DNA of 37,491 nucleotides from Candidatus Evtepia faecigallinarum (GTDB lineage: Bacteria > Bacillota > Clostridia > Oscillospirales > Oscillospiraceae): assembly GCA_019115225.1 (NCBI GenBank), contig DXEA01000108.1, positions 1 to 37,491 of the forward strand, written 5' to 3'. The translations under genes were made by a program, and so were the position numbers. The notes beneath the pieces were generated by a model that ran no database searches, was not told the origin of the DNA, and was given only the letters and a program-made list of their open reading frames with translations. Shown piece after piece: positions 1 through 8,700 of this stretch. Numbering within the stretch: position 1 is the stretch's first letter; each line of letters starts with the position of its first letter.

Positions 1-865
1 CACCGAAGATGCCGGTGGGCTTGACCAACAGGATGACGATCAGAAGGACAAAGGTAAACGCGTCGGAGAATTCCGTCAAGCCCATGCCCTTGATGATGTT
101 TTCACAGATACCGATGATAAAGGCACCGATCACCGCCCCGGGCACCGAACCGATGCCGCCGAAGACCGCCGCCACGAAGGCTTTCAGGCCGGGCATGGCG
201 CCGGAGGTGGGGATGACCGAGTTGTAGTTGGTAAAATACAGCAGGGAGCCGATGGCCGCCAGGAAGCAGCCGATGACAAAGGTCATGCTGATGACGTTGT
301 TGATCTTGATGCCCATGAGCTCACTGGTCTCAAAATCCCGGGACACGGCCCGCATGGCCATGCCCACCTTGGTCTTTTTGATCAGCATCACCAGCACGAT
401 CACCAGCAGGATGGTCAGGAAGGGGGTGATGATGGTGACCATGGTGGTGGTGGCAGAGCCGATGGTGACCTGCTTGGACAGGAAGGGGATGGAGGGATAG
501 ATCTGGGGCAGACCGCCGGTGAAATACAGGGCGCAGTTCTGCAGCAGATAGGACACGCCGATGGCGGAGATCATTACCGACATACGGGGCGCCGAGCGCA
601 GGGGCTTATAGGCCACCTTTTCGATCAGCACACCCAGCACCACCGTCACCACCACCACCAGGACGATGGAGATGTAGATGGGCAGGGAGGCCGTGGCATA
701 GACCATGACCAAGCCGGCCACCATGAACACGTCGCCGTGGGCGAAGTTGATCAGGCGGAGGATGCCGTAGACCATGGTATAGCCAATGGCAATCAGCGCA
801 TACTGGCCGCCGACAGAGATGCCGGAGAGTAAGTAAGGCAGATTGGCAGACAAGAATTCAGACAT
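1..865 (-). CDS. livH: Branched-chain amino acid ABC transporter permease LivH (partial)
   Basis: Reading the minus strand from the ATG at 865 gives MSEFLSANLPYLLSGISVGG followed by a long hydrophobic protein that stays open to the window edge, so the C-terminus is missing (about 288 residues seen). It is not in the ORF track because it has no stop here. Features typical of LivH are the early segment GYTMVYGILRLINFAHGDVF, several membrane spans, and the late stretch FGGIGSVPGAVIGAF. LivH is one of two membrane channels of the Leu/Ile/Val importer. It lies 218 bp downstream of the binding lipoprotein gene on the same strand, so it probably belongs to a livJHMGF-type operon continuing out of the window. 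An AAGGAG lies about 11 nt before the ATG. Confidence 0.93.
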   Translation of the reverse strand, partial: MSEFLSANLPYLLSGISVGGQYALIAIGYTMVYGILRLINFAHGDVFMVAGLVMVYATASLPIYISIVLVVVVTVVLGVLIEKVAYKPLRSAPRMSVMISAIGVSYLLQNCALYFTGGLPQIYPSIPFLSKQVTIGSATTTMVTIITPFLTILLVIVLVMLIKKTKVGMAMRAVSRDFETSELMGIKINNVISMTFVIGCFLAAIGSLLYFTNYNSVIPTSGAMPGLKAFVAAVFGGIGSVPGAVIGAFIIGICENIIKGMGLTEFSDAFTFVLLIVILLVKPTGIFG

Positions 866-995
866 TGCGGTCTCTTCTCCTTCTCTCTTTATTTTTTGGG
901 AGCGCATCGATCCGTTTCCCAGAAACGGAGGGTCCTGCGGAACGCATGGACACGTTCCCCGCACAGATTGGCTGGGGCAGGAGTACCCCTCTGCA

Positions 996-1032
996 ATTGT
1001 GGCGGGGGCACGGTCTGTGCCCCCGCCACAAT
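996..1032 (-). promoter_or_regulatory. Perfect 16-bp intercistronic hairpin between livJ and livH
   Basis: ATTGTGGCGGGGGCAC and its exact reverse complement flank a 5-nt loop. There is no T-tract on either strand, so it is not a classic terminator. In ABC transporter operons such hairpins commonly protect the 3' end of the highly expressed binding-protein message; that role is inferred. Confidence 0.6.
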
Positions 1033-1083
1033 ACAGATCAGACATTCATTGGGGCTGTATCAGCAATTGGTACAGCGCAGGAC

Positions 1084-2322
1084 TCACTCGGCAGCCTCAG
1101 TAGTGTCGCCGCCAGCGGCAGAGTCCACGCCCTGGACGGTGACGAACTTCCACACGCCGTTGGCAGTATCGGCCTGCTTGACGAAGGCGCTGTCACGCTT
1201 GGCATCGCCCTGTTCGTCAAAGGCGATCTCGCCGGTGATGCCGGTGTAGGTCACGCCGGGCAGGGCGGCCATGACGGCGGCGGGATCGGTGGAGCCGGCG
1301 GCCTTGAGGGCCTCCAGAGCGGTGTAGTAGGCGTCATAGCCCATGACGGAGACAGCGGCGATGATGTCGTTGCCGCCGTTGTTGGTCAGGTTGGTGCTGT
1401 CGGCGTTGATCCACTCCTTGAAGCTCTTCTCAAACTCCGCGTTGCCGCCCTCAGCATAGAAGGTGGTCACATAGATGTCCAGATCGGTGCCCTCGGCAGC
1501 GCCCAGGATAACGTTGGAGTCCCAGGTGTCAGAGGCCAGCAGAGGCATCTGGATGCCCTGGGAGGCGGCCTGCTTGACAATCAACTGGGCGTAGCTGATG
1601 GAGGTGGGGGCAAAGATCACGTCGGCGCCCTGATTCTTGGCGTTGGTCAGGTAGGACGTGAAGTCGGAGTTGTTGGCGGGGAAGGACTCGGTGACGCACT
1701 CCATACCCATGCCCTCAGCAGCCTGCTTGAAGTAGTTCATCAGGCCCTGGTCATAGTCGTTGCCCAGCTGGCCCAGGCAGTAGACCTTCTTGGCGCCCAG
1801 CTCTTCCTTGGCGAAGTTGGCCAGAACGGTGCCCTGGAAGGGATCCAGGAAGCAGATGCGGAAGTAGTGGCTGTTGCCCTCGGTGATCTGGGGGTTGGTG
1901 CAGGTCACGCCCACGGCGGGCACGCCGGCCTGCTCAAAGGTGTCGGAAGCGGCGATGGACACGCCGGAGCCATAGGAGCCGAGGATGATGGACACGTTCT
2001 TGGAGATCAGGGTGCTGGCAGCGGAAACGGCCTTATCGTTGGAGGACTCGTTGTCCACCACTTCCAGCTTGACGTTGTAGGTCTTGCCGCCGATGTCCAC
2101 GGTGGGGGTCTCAGAGTTGGCATACTGCATGCCCAGGACCTCCTGCTTGCCGCCGGCGCCGTTGTCGCCGGACAGGGGCTCGAAGACACCGATGACGACG
2201 GTATCGCCGGATGCAGAGCTGTCGCTCCCGGACTCGTCCCCACTGGGTTCTGCGGGGGTGCCGCAGGCGCACAGAGCAAAAGCCATGCAGCCGGCCAGCA
2301 GAAGTGCAAGAATCTTCTTCAT
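1084..2322 (-). CDS. livJ: Branched-chain amino acid ABC transporter substrate-binding lipoprotein
   Basis: 412 residues. I start at MKKILALLL (2322) rather than the track start, because GGAGG lies 7 nt upstream and the result is a clean lipoprotein signal peptide with lipobox LCACG. A serine/glycine/acidic linker follows, then a periplasmic-binding type I fold (Peripla_BP_6): VVIGVFEPLSGDNGAGG at the start and IILGSYGSGVSIAASD around residue 100. It would be lipid-anchored outside the membrane and deliver Leu/Ile/Val, or a related amide ligand, to LivH. The ligand cannot be fixed from sequence alone. First gene of the transporter operon, with its own promoter candidate and a hairpin after it. 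Confidence 0.93.
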   Translation of the reverse strand: MKKILALLLAGCMAFALCACGTPAEPSGDESGSDSSASGDTVVIGVFEPLSGDNGAGGKQEVLGMQYANSETPTVDIGGKTYNVKLEVVDNESSNDKAVSAASTLISKNVSIILGSYGSGVSIAASDTFEQAGVPAVGVTCTNPQITEGNSHYFRICFLDPFQGTVLANFAKEELGAKKVYCLGQLGNDYDQGLMNYFKQAAEGMGMECVTESFPANNSDFTSYLTNAKNQGADVIFAPTSISYAQLIVKQAASQGIQMPLLASDTWDSNVILGAAEGTDLDIYVTTFYAEGGNAEFEKSFKEWINADSTNLTNNGGNDIIAAVSVMGYDAYYTALEALKAAGSTDPAAVMAALPGVTYTGITGEIAFDEQGDAKRDSAFVKQADTANGVWKFVTVQGVDSAAGGDTTEAAE

Positions 2323-2396
2323 TTTATTTCCTCCTTTTGTAGTTGTCGCCGCGTCCATCTAAGACGGACTAATGTACGCAGCTGACCTTGCCATAT

Positions 2397-2425
2397 AGTT
2401 TACTATAAATCCCCCCGCTTTGCAA
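2397..2425 (-). promoter_or_regulatory. Candidate promoter of livJ
   Basis: On the minus strand TTGCAA, 17 nt, TAAACT lies in an AT-rich patch about 75 nt before the livJ start. The match is moderate. A TATAGT lies nearby, but at poor spacing. Confidence 0.4.
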
Positions 2426-2459
2426 CTTTTTTTTGCGCCTTATGCAACTTTTCCCCCAC

Positions 2460-5216
2460 TTATTCCATCACCTCCACGGCGCTGCCGCCGCCGGGGGTTT
2501 TGGTGACCACGATCTGCCGGTCCACCCGCTGCTTCAGGGCGGCCACATGGGAGATGATCCCCACCAGCCGCTGCCCCTCCGCCAGGGTCATCAGGGTGCG
2601 CACCGCCTGCTCCAGGGCCTCGTCGTCCAGGGAGCCGAAGCCCTCGTCCACAAATAGGGCGTCCAGTCCCCTGCCCCCGGCATAGGCCTGCATCTCGTCT
2701 GCCAGCCCCAGGGCCAGGGCCAGGGAGGCCTGGAAGGACTCGCCCCCGGAGAGGGTTTTTACGCTCCGCTTGCCCCCCTCATAGTGGTCCAGCACATCCA
2801 ATTCTAAGCCACTGCGGACCCGCTGGTCCTCGGCGGCCCGGCGGCGGCAGAGCTCATACCGCCCTCCGGTCATCTTCATCAGGCGCAGGTTTGCCCGGGT
2901 CAGGATGCGGTCAAACCAGGTCATCTGGACATAGGTCTCCAGGGTCACCTTGTCCTTGCCGGTGACCATGCCGTTGGCGGTGTTGGCCAAAGACCGGACC
3001 GTGGTCCAGGAGGCCATGGCCTGCTGCCACCGGAGATACGCCTCCTGCAAGGCCTTGTAGGCCCGGCGGTTGCTCTCATGGCGGGGCAGCAGCCCTTCCG
3101 TCTGGGTTTTAATCTGCCGCAGCTGCTGCTGACAGCTCTGGTGCCGGGCCAGCAAGTCCGGCAGATCCGCCCCCTCCCCTGCCGGCACCTGCTCGGCCAG
3201 GGCTTTGACCCGGGCGGCGGCCTGCCCGGCCTGGCGGCAGCTGTCCTCCCAGGTCTTTTGTGCCTGGGCAAGTGCGGCCTGGCCCGTCTCAAAGTCCCGC
3301 TGACAGGCCTCCAGGTTCTCCTTGGCCTGCTGCTGGGTGTCAAATTCCAGGGCGGCATCCTGCTGCCGGAGCTGCTCGGCCAACGATGCCAGACGGCTGC
3401 TCAGGGCAGCTGCGCCGGTCTCCCCCTGGCGCACCTGCTCCTGGGCCTCCATTCGTTCCTGGGCCAGCAGCGGGCGGCGGGCCAGAAGGCCGGCACGGCG
3501 GTCCTTGTCTGCGGACAGCTGTATGCTTTCCTCTTCCAACGTATGGCGGGATTCCTCCTGGTCCCGGCGGGCCTGGGCAAGGCGGGCAGACAGTTCCCCG
3601 GTCCCCGCCGGACCAAAAAGCCCTGCCCCCCGCCAGGCCCCCTCTTCCTCCAGGGCCCGCTGCCGCTCCCGCAGCGCGGCGGCGGCTTCGCTGGCCTGCC
3701 GTGCTGCTTCTTCCGCCTGCCGGGTCTTTTCCTTCTCCCGGTCCAGTTCCTCCCGGCTGGGCACCTCCTGCGTCAGTCTGGCAGGGTTTGGGTGCTGGCG
3801 GGAGCCGCAGACCGGGCAGGCCTCCCCCTCCTGGAGGAACGCAGCCAGATAGCCCGCTTGTCCATCCAAAAATGCCCGCTCCAACGTGGTGTACGCCTGC
3901 CGCAACCCTTCGGCCCGGTCCGCTGCCCGGCCATAGTGCGCCAGCGCTTTCCGAAGGTCCTCGGACAGGCGTTCCCCCTTTTCCAGACACTCTGCCAGCT
4001 GGTCCAGCTCCTGCTGCCGGCGGTCCAGGGCCTGCCGGCGGCCGGTCAGGGCTGCCTCCCGTTCCGGCAGCCCCTCAGAGGCAGCCAGGGCAGCCGTCAA
4101 TGCCTCTTCCTCCTCCGCCAGCGCGGACAGCACGTCCTCCGCCTGGCTCTGCCTGCTGCGCAGCTCTTCCAGCTCTTTGGCCGTCCGGGCGTACGTCTGG
4201 CGCAGGGTTTCCCGGGCCTCATAGGCCGGCAGCTGCTGGCGGCGGGCGGTGATCTCTTCGCCCAGCTGCGCAAGCCGGGGGGCCTCCTGCTGGGCTTCGG
4301 TCAGTGCCGCTTGCTGCTGCTGTGCCAGGTTTTCCGCCGCAGCCAGTGCTTCCCGGGCCTGGTGCAGCTCCCGGGCCAGGCGCTGTGCGGTTTCGGCCTG
4401 GCCGATCTGCCGGGCAAGCTGTTCCCCTTCCCGTTTTTGTTCCTCTTCCTGCCGGCGCAAATCGGACAACGCCTGCGCTTCCTCTTTGAGAAAATGGGCC
4501 AGCAGGGCCAGGGTTTCCTGGTCTGCCAACGCTGCGGCTTTTTGCCAGGCTTCCTCCTGTTCCGCCGGGGGCTGGACGCTCTCCAAGTGCTGACGGATGC
4601 TTTGCTCCAGGGTTTCACAGGTCTTTTTTTCCTGGACGGCCGCCTCCCGCAGGGCGTCCTGGAGCTGCTGATAGGGGCCGGTGTGAAAGATTTCCCGAAA
4701 GATCTTGCTCCGCTCCTCCGTCCGGGCCAGGAGCAGCTGCAAAAATTCCCCCTGGGCGATCATGGCCACCCGGCCAAACTGTGTCCGGTCCAGACCGATC
4801 AGCTCCGTCACCGCCTGGGTGACCTCCCGGGCTCCGGTGACCGGGGGCTGGCCGTCGGGATAGGTCAGCTGGGCATCGGCCTTTTCCGTCACCAGCTTAT
4901 TCCCCCGCTTGGCCGGGCGGAGGTACTCCGGGTTCCGGCGCACCGTATATGTCTTTCCCCGACACTGAAAGGTCAGCTGGGCAAAGGTGGGCCGGTCCTC
5001 CCTGGCCAGGGTGCTGCGGAGCATGGCCGGCTCCCGGCTGCTGCCGCTGGCCTGGCCGTACAGGGCAAAGGTGATGCCGTCGAACAACGAGGTTTTTCCC
5101 GCCCCGGTGTCCCCGCAGATGAGATACAGTCCCCCTTGGCCCAGGCGGGAGAAATCCACGGTGATCTCGTCTGCATAGGGGCCGAAGGCGGAAAGGGTCA
5201 GCTGCAATGGTCTCAT
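2460..5216 (-). CDS. sbcC: Exonuclease SbcC (SMC-like ATPase subunit)
   Basis: 918 residues. The N-terminal ATPase half has Walker A GDTGAGKT at residues 35-42. Long glutamine/glutamate-rich coiled coils surround a zinc hook CPVC near residue 467. The C-terminal half has the ABC signature LSGGESFQAS (about 822) and Walker B LDALFVDEGFGSLDD (about 855). With SbcD it forms the Mre11-Rad50-type nuclease that cleaves DNA hairpins and processes blocked ends. The ATG overlaps the sbcD stop by 4 bp (ATGA), so translation is coupled. The long plus-strand ORF 3078-5303 is a high-GC shadow of this gene. Confidence 0.97.
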   Translation of the reverse strand: MRPLQLTLSAFGPYADEITVDFSRLGQGGLYLICGDTGAGKTSLFDGITFALYGQASGSSREPAMLRSTLAREDRPTFAQLTFQCRGKTYTVRRNPEYLRPAKRGNKLVTEKADAQLTYPDGQPPVTGAREVTQAVTELIGLDRTQFGRVAMIAQGEFLQLLLARTEERSKIFREIFHTGPYQQLQDALREAAVQEKKTCETLEQSIRQHLESVQPPAEQEEAWQKAAALADQETLALLAHFLKEEAQALSDLRRQEEEQKREGEQLARQIGQAETAQRLARELHQAREALAAAENLAQQQQAALTEAQQEAPRLAQLGEEITARRQQLPAYEARETLRQTYARTAKELEELRSRQSQAEDVLSALAEEEEALTAALAASEGLPEREAALTGRRQALDRRQQELDQLAECLEKGERLSEDLRKALAHYGRAADRAEGLRQAYTTLERAFLDGQAGYLAAFLQEGEACPVCGSRQHPNPARLTQEVPSREELDREKEKTRQAEEAARQASEAAAALRERQRALEEEGAWRGAGLFGPAGTGELSARLAQARRDQEESRHTLEEESIQLSADKDRRAGLLARRPLLAQERMEAQEQVRQGETGAAALSSRLASLAEQLRQQDAALEFDTQQQAKENLEACQRDFETGQAALAQAQKTWEDSCRQAGQAAARVKALAEQVPAGEGADLPDLLARHQSCQQQLRQIKTQTEGLLPRHESNRRAYKALQEAYLRWQQAMASWTTVRSLANTANGMVTGKDKVTLETYVQMTWFDRILTRANLRLMKMTGGRYELCRRRAAEDQRVRSGLELDVLDHYEGGKRSVKTLSGGESFQASLALALGLADEMQAYAGGRGLDALFVDEGFGSLDDEALEQAVRTLMTLAEGQRLVGIISHVAALKQRVDRQIVVTKTPGGGSAVEVME

Positions 5217-6349
5217 GGCTCTCCCTCCCAGATCTCCTCCATCAGGTGCTTTAAAAATTCCTCCTGGGCCTGGCCCATGGGCTGGTTGTTCTGCAGTTGG
5301 TAAAACTCCCGGAACAGGTCCAGGGGGGACCGCTCCTCCGGCCGCAGGGCCCCCGTCACCTCTTCCGTGGACTGGGTGCGCAGGTTGTCATAGCTGAGCT
5401 TGAGCAGGTTGGGATAGATCACCCGCAGCTTTCCCGCCGCGCCGGGGATCTCCTCCTCGTCGGTGAGAATCACATGCAGATAGTCCTCCTGGCCGCCCCC
5501 CTGGTAGAAAGAGCGGGCGGTGACCTCCTCATAGCTTCCCCGGACCTCCCGCATGTCCCGCAGCGGGGTCAGGGAGATGAGGTCCACCATCACATCCCCC
5601 TTTTGCCCCAACGTGACCAGGGTGGCCGATTTCTCCTGCCTGCTCTCGGAAAAGGAGTATTTCAGGGGGCTGCCGCAGTAGCGCACCGTCTCCCGCCCCA
5701 CCCACTGGGGGCCGTGGAGATGCCCTAATGCCACATAGTCAAAGGGGGCAAAGAGCTCCCCGGGGATCTGGTCCAACCCCCCTACCGAGAGTTCCTCTGA
5801 CTCACAGGTGAGGCCCCCCGTGACAAACTGGTGGGCCAGCAGCACATTGCGCCCTGCCGGGTCCACCTGCCACTGGTCCAGCGCCCAGGCCACCGCCTGG
5901 GCATAGGTGAGAAATTCCTCCTCGGGATACTCGTGGCGCACCAGGACGGGCTTCAGATAGGGCAGCAGGTAGAAGTTCACCGGCCCATACTCGTCCTCCA
6001 GGCGCACCGGCGGCCGGGGGCCCTGATAGCGGGCCGCCAGGTGGATGCCCTCCCGGTCCAGCAGGCGGGTGGCAAAGTCCAGCCGCTCCGGAGAGTCGTG
6101 GTTGCCGCTGATGGCCAGCACCGGGATGCCCAGCCGGGACAGTTCTGTCAAAAATTCGTCCAGCAGGCGCACCGCCTGGGCCGGGGGGATCGGTTTGTCA
6201 TACAGATCCCCCGCCAGCAGCAGGGCATCCACCTGAAAGGCCCGGGCCACCTGCAAAATCTTTTGCAGCATGTCCCGCTGGTCCTCCAGCAGGGAGACCT
6301 CCCCCACCCGCTTGCCTAAATGCAGGTCAGACAAATGGAGCAGTTTCAT
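5213..6349 (-). CDS. sbcD: Exonuclease SbcD (metallophosphoesterase subunit)
   Basis: 378 residues from MKLLHLSDLHLGK. This start has AAGGAGG 5 nt upstream, so I reject the 21-residue extension in the track. Metallophosphoesterase motifs appear in order: DLH (residues 8-10), GDLYD, GNHDSPERLD, LLAHQF and GHLHG, which together bind two Mn ions. It is the nuclease partner of SbcC. A ridA terminator lies just upstream and there is only about 38 nt between it and the gene, so expression may rely partly on read-through. Confidence 0.97.
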   Translation of the reverse strand: MKLLHLSDLHLGKRVGEVSLLEDQRDMLQKILQVARAFQVDALLLAGDLYDKPIPPAQAVRLLDEFLTELSRLGIPVLAISGNHDSPERLDFATRLLDREGIHLAARYQGPRPPVRLEDEYGPVNFYLLPYLKPVLVRHEYPEEEFLTYAQAVAWALDQWQVDPAGRNVLLAHQFVTGGLTCESEELSVGGLDQIPGELFAPFDYVALGHLHGPQWVGRETVRYCGSPLKYSFSESRQEKSATLVTLGQKGDVMVDLISLTPLRDMREVRGSYEEVTARSFYQGGGQEDYLHVILTDEEEIPGAAGKLRVIYPNLLKLSYDNLRTQSTEEVTGALRPEERSPLDLFREFYQLQNNQPMGQAQEEFLKHLMEEIWEGEP

Positions 6350-6386
6350 GGCATCCTCCTTCTCATAGGCCGGGTCCCGGCCATGG

Positions 6387-6419
6387 AAAAACGGCATGGC
6401 CGTGTGTGCCATGCCGTTT
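6387..6419 (-). terminator. Rho-independent terminator after ridA
   Basis: Perfect 12-bp stem AAACGGCATGGC/GCCATGCCGTTT with a 7-nt loop. On the minus strand it is followed by a run of five T. It separates ridA from sbcD and may act as a partial attenuator. Confidence 0.85.
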
Positions 6420-6436
6420 GGGGTCTGTGCAGGGGA

Positions 6437-6808
6437 TCACTTCGCCGCGATGACCTCGATCTCCACCAGGGCGTCCTTGGGCAGGCGTGCCACGGCGAAG
6501 CAGGAGCGGGCGGGCTTGTGGTCCTTGAAGTACTGGGCATAGATCTCGTTGAACAGGGAGAAATCCTCCATGTTCTTCAGATAGCAGGTGGTCTTGACCA
6601 CGTTGTCCAGGGTCAGGCCATCTGCCTTGAGGACCGAGATGACGTTCTCCAGGGCCTGGACCGTCTGGGCGGCCATGGAGTGGGCCAGGGCGCCGGTATC
6701 CGGGATGAGGCCCAGCTGGCCGGAGGTAAAGACCAGACCTCCCACCGCCACAGCCTGGGAGTAGGGGCCGATGGCCGCAGGTGCTTTGTCAGTGTGCAGG
6801 ATTTCCAT
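6437..6808 (-). CDS. ridA: RidA family reactive intermediate deaminase
   Basis: 123 residues, the usual RidA length. Family landmarks are AIGPYSQAV near the N-terminus, FTSGQLG, and the C-terminal RSCFAVARLPKDALVEIE, whose second arginine matches the substrate-binding Arg105 of RidA. RidA hydrolyses the enamine/imine intermediates released by PLP enzymes such as threonine dehydratase. It is a cytosolic trimer in known cases. Preceded by AAAGGAAG 8 nt before the ATG and followed by its own terminator. Confidence 0.95.
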   Translation of the reverse strand: MEILHTDKAPAAIGPYSQAVAVGGLVFTSGQLGLIPDTGALAHSMAAQTVQALENVISVLKADGLTLDNVVKTTCYLKNMEDFSLFNEIYAQYFKDHKPARSCFAVARLPKDALVEIEVIAAK

Positions 6809-7082
6809 GTGATACGCTTCCTTTCTGTTTGGTTTCCATCCATTATGTTCCCCGTGCCCTGAAGGGGGTAGCGCGTGCAGGGCCCGTTGATCTCTCGTGC
6901 AGGCTGCCGGGGTTCCGGTCTGGCAGCGGCTGAGTTAATTCTACCTTACCTTTCCCACCAGCGCAAGCACCATTGGCGTCTCTTGCAAAACCTTGGAGAG
7001 GGAGACAAAAGCCTCCGGCCTTTCCCCGGTCCCTTTTTTCATTCTGACGAGAATTTTTCCTCCCCTTCCCCCTCTCTTTCCC

Positions 7083-7112
7083 TTGTCTGTCCCCCGGGCC
7101 CTGTGCTACAAT
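7083..7112 (+). promoter_or_regulatory. Candidate proC promoter
   Basis: TTGTCT, 18 nt, TACAAT, giving a start point near 7119 and a leader of about 80 nt. Confidence 0.6.
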
Positions 7113-7131
7113 GGGGACAGCGCAGACCACA

Positions 7132-7164
7132 GCGGCCGTTTTTTCTCCATGCACAAACGGCCGC
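7132..7164 (+). promoter_or_regulatory. Hairpin in the proC leader
   Basis: Perfect 10-bp stem GCGGCCGTTT/AAACGGCCGC with a 13-nt loop, inside the predicted untranslated leader and about 25 nt before the ribosome binding site. No T-tract follows the 3' arm. Function unknown. Confidence 0.5.
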
Positions 7165-7199
7165 CTGCAAAAGAATTCAGCGAAACAGGAGGGAGTTCC

Positions 7200-8000
7200 A
7201 TGCAGTATACCTTCGGCCTCATCGGCAGCGGCAACATGGGCGGCGCCATCGTCCGGGCCGTCAGCCGGACCACCAAGGACGGCATCCTGGCCGACCACTT
7301 CCCCCAGCGGGCCCAGGAGCTGGCCCAGGAGCTGGACCTGGCCGCCGGGGACAACGAGACCGCCGCCCGGGAAAGCCGCTATCTCTTCCTGGGGGTCAAG
7401 CCCCACCTGATGGGGGACATGCTCTCTGCCATCGCCCCGGTGCTGGCCGGACGGCAGGAGGTCCCCGTGCTGGTGTCCATGGCCGCCGGGCTGACCATCG
7501 CCCAGATCCAGGACATGGCCGGCCGGGACTATCCCGTCATCCGCATCATGCCCAACACCCCCGTGGCGGTGGGCCAGGGGGTGGTGCTGTATCACACCAG
7601 CCCCAACGTCACCCAGAAGCAGACCCAGGACTTTCTGCATCTGATGTCCCAGGCCGGCCAGCTCTTCCCCATCGACGAGAGCTTGATGGATGTGGGGGCG
7701 GCAGTCTCCGGCTGCGGCCCGGCCTATGTGTATCTGATGCTGGACGCCATGGCCGATGGCGGCGTGGCCTGCGGCCTGCCCCGGGCCGACGCAGTGAAGT
7801 ACGCCGCCCAGACCATCATCGGCGCTGCCCAGATGGTCCTGACCACCGGCAAGCACCCTGACCAGCTGAAAAACGAGGTGTGCAGCCCCGGCGGCAGCAC
7901 CATCCAGGGGGTGCGCACCCTGGAGCAGCGGGGCGTGCGGGCAGCCATGATGGACGCCGTCATCGCCGCCTGCGAGAAAAATGCCGCCCTGGGCAAATAA
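7200..8000 (+). CDS. proC: Pyrroline-5-carboxylate reductase
   Basis: 266 residues from MQYTFGLIGSGNMGG. Start chosen because AGGAGGG lies 6 nt upstream, although the track extends further. It has the N-terminal NAD(P) motif GLIGSGNMGGAI, the middle segment SMAAGLTIAQIQ, and the signature region AVSGCGPAYVYLMLDAMADG followed by SPGGSTIQGVRTLE. It catalyses the last step of proline synthesis. It stands alone, with its own promoter and a terminator shared with the convergent phosphatase gene. Confidence 0.96.
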   Translation: MQYTFGLIGSGNMGGAIVRAVSRTTKDGILADHFPQRAQELAQELDLAAGDNETAARESRYLFLGVKPHLMGDMLSAIAPVLAGRQEVPVLVSMAAGLTIAQIQDMAGRDYPVIRIMPNTPVAVGQGVVLYHTSPNVTQKQTQDFLHLMSQAGQLFPIDESLMDVGAAVSGCGPAYVYLMLDAMADGGVACGLPRADAVKYAAQTIIGAAQMVLTTGKHPDQLKNEVCSPGGSTIQGVRTLEQRGVRAAMMDAVIAACEKNAALGK

Positions 8001-8019
8001 AATCCCCCACACCACGGAA

Positions 8020-8058
8020 AACACCCCACTTGCCGTCAGGGAAGGCAAGTGGGGTGTT
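8020..8058. terminator. Bidirectional terminator between proC and the PAP2 gene
   Basis: Perfect 15-bp stem AACACCCCACTTGCC/GGCAAGTGGGGTGTT with a 9-nt loop between two convergent genes. The T-run is better on the minus strand (TTTTCC) than on the plus strand. Confidence 0.8.
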
Positions 8059-8064
8059 GCTGCG

Positions 8065-8634
8065 TTATGATGGTCGTTGTGTCCTGCCGCCCTTTGGCCA
8101 GTGGGGGGATATCCATTTCTCAAATCCCTTCACCGCCAGCCAGCCGCACAGGCTGCCCACGATGACGCCTCCCAGCACGTCCGTGGGGAAATGGACGTAC
8201 AGATACAGCCGGGAGAAGGCGATGAGCACCGCCAGCACCAGGGCCGCCCACCGGCCCCGCCAGTGCCGGAGGAAGAGGACCACCACCGTCGCAAAGGACG
8301 CCGAGGTGTGGCCCGAGGGGAAGGAGGGGTCCCGGGGACAGGGGATGAGGAGCTGGACCGCCTGGTTGAGCTCACAGGGGCGGATGCGGTCCACCCCGTT
8401 TTTCAGCAGCAGGTTGCACAGGATCAGGCTCAGCAGCAGGGCCAGCAGCACCTGCAGACCGGTGCTCCGCTGGCCCCGATGGAAGAGGAGGATGCCCAGC
8501 CCCAGGGCGATCCAGAGCATCCCGCCGTTGCCCAGGCTGCTGACAAAGGGCATAAAGACATCCAAAAAATCAGTGTGGCAGTGGGCTGCGATCCAATCCA
8601 GAATCCCCAGCTCTGCCACGGACAGGGCGTACAT
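8065..8634 (-). CDS. PAP2-family membrane phosphatase
   Basis: 189 residues starting at MYALSVAELGILDW (GGGAGG 7 nt upstream); the track start adds 14 residues without ribosome-site support. The three phosphatase signatures are complete: KNGVDRIRP, PSGH, and SRLYLYVHFPTD. There are about five membrane spans. The family dephosphorylates lipid pyrophosphates such as undecaprenyl pyrophosphate (BcrC type) or phosphatidylglycerol phosphate; which one cannot be decided. It sits alone and convergent to proC. Confidence 0.9.
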   Translation of the reverse strand: MYALSVAELGILDWIAAHCHTDFLDVFMPFVSSLGNGGMLWIALGLGILLFHRGQRSTGLQVLLALLLSLILCNLLLKNGVDRIRPCELNQAVQLLIPCPRDPSFPSGHTSASFATVVVLFLRHWRGRWAALVLAVLIAFSRLYLYVHFPTDVLGGVIVGSLCGWLAVKGFEKWISPHWPKGGRTQRPS

Positions 8635-8700
8635 CCCACCGCCTCCCTTCCATGCAATGCTGCCCCATTGTAGCACAGCCGGGCAGCGGGCGCAAGGGGG

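Larger units (their letters stand above)
6809..7199. other. Intergenic region between divergent ridA and proC
   Basis: About 390 bp with no convincing gene. It holds the proC promoter (7083-7112) and a proC leader hairpin (7132-7164). I see no clear ridA promoter; CATAAT near 6840 has no good -35. I found no T-box motif. Confidence 0.6.

Noticed and set aside
3078-5303. 741-aa plus-strand ORF and many similar long ORFs opposite sbcC, livJ, fdhA and the fdhB-like gene
   Set aside because: High-GC shadow frames of well-supported genes; low-complexity, no ribosome sites, no family features.
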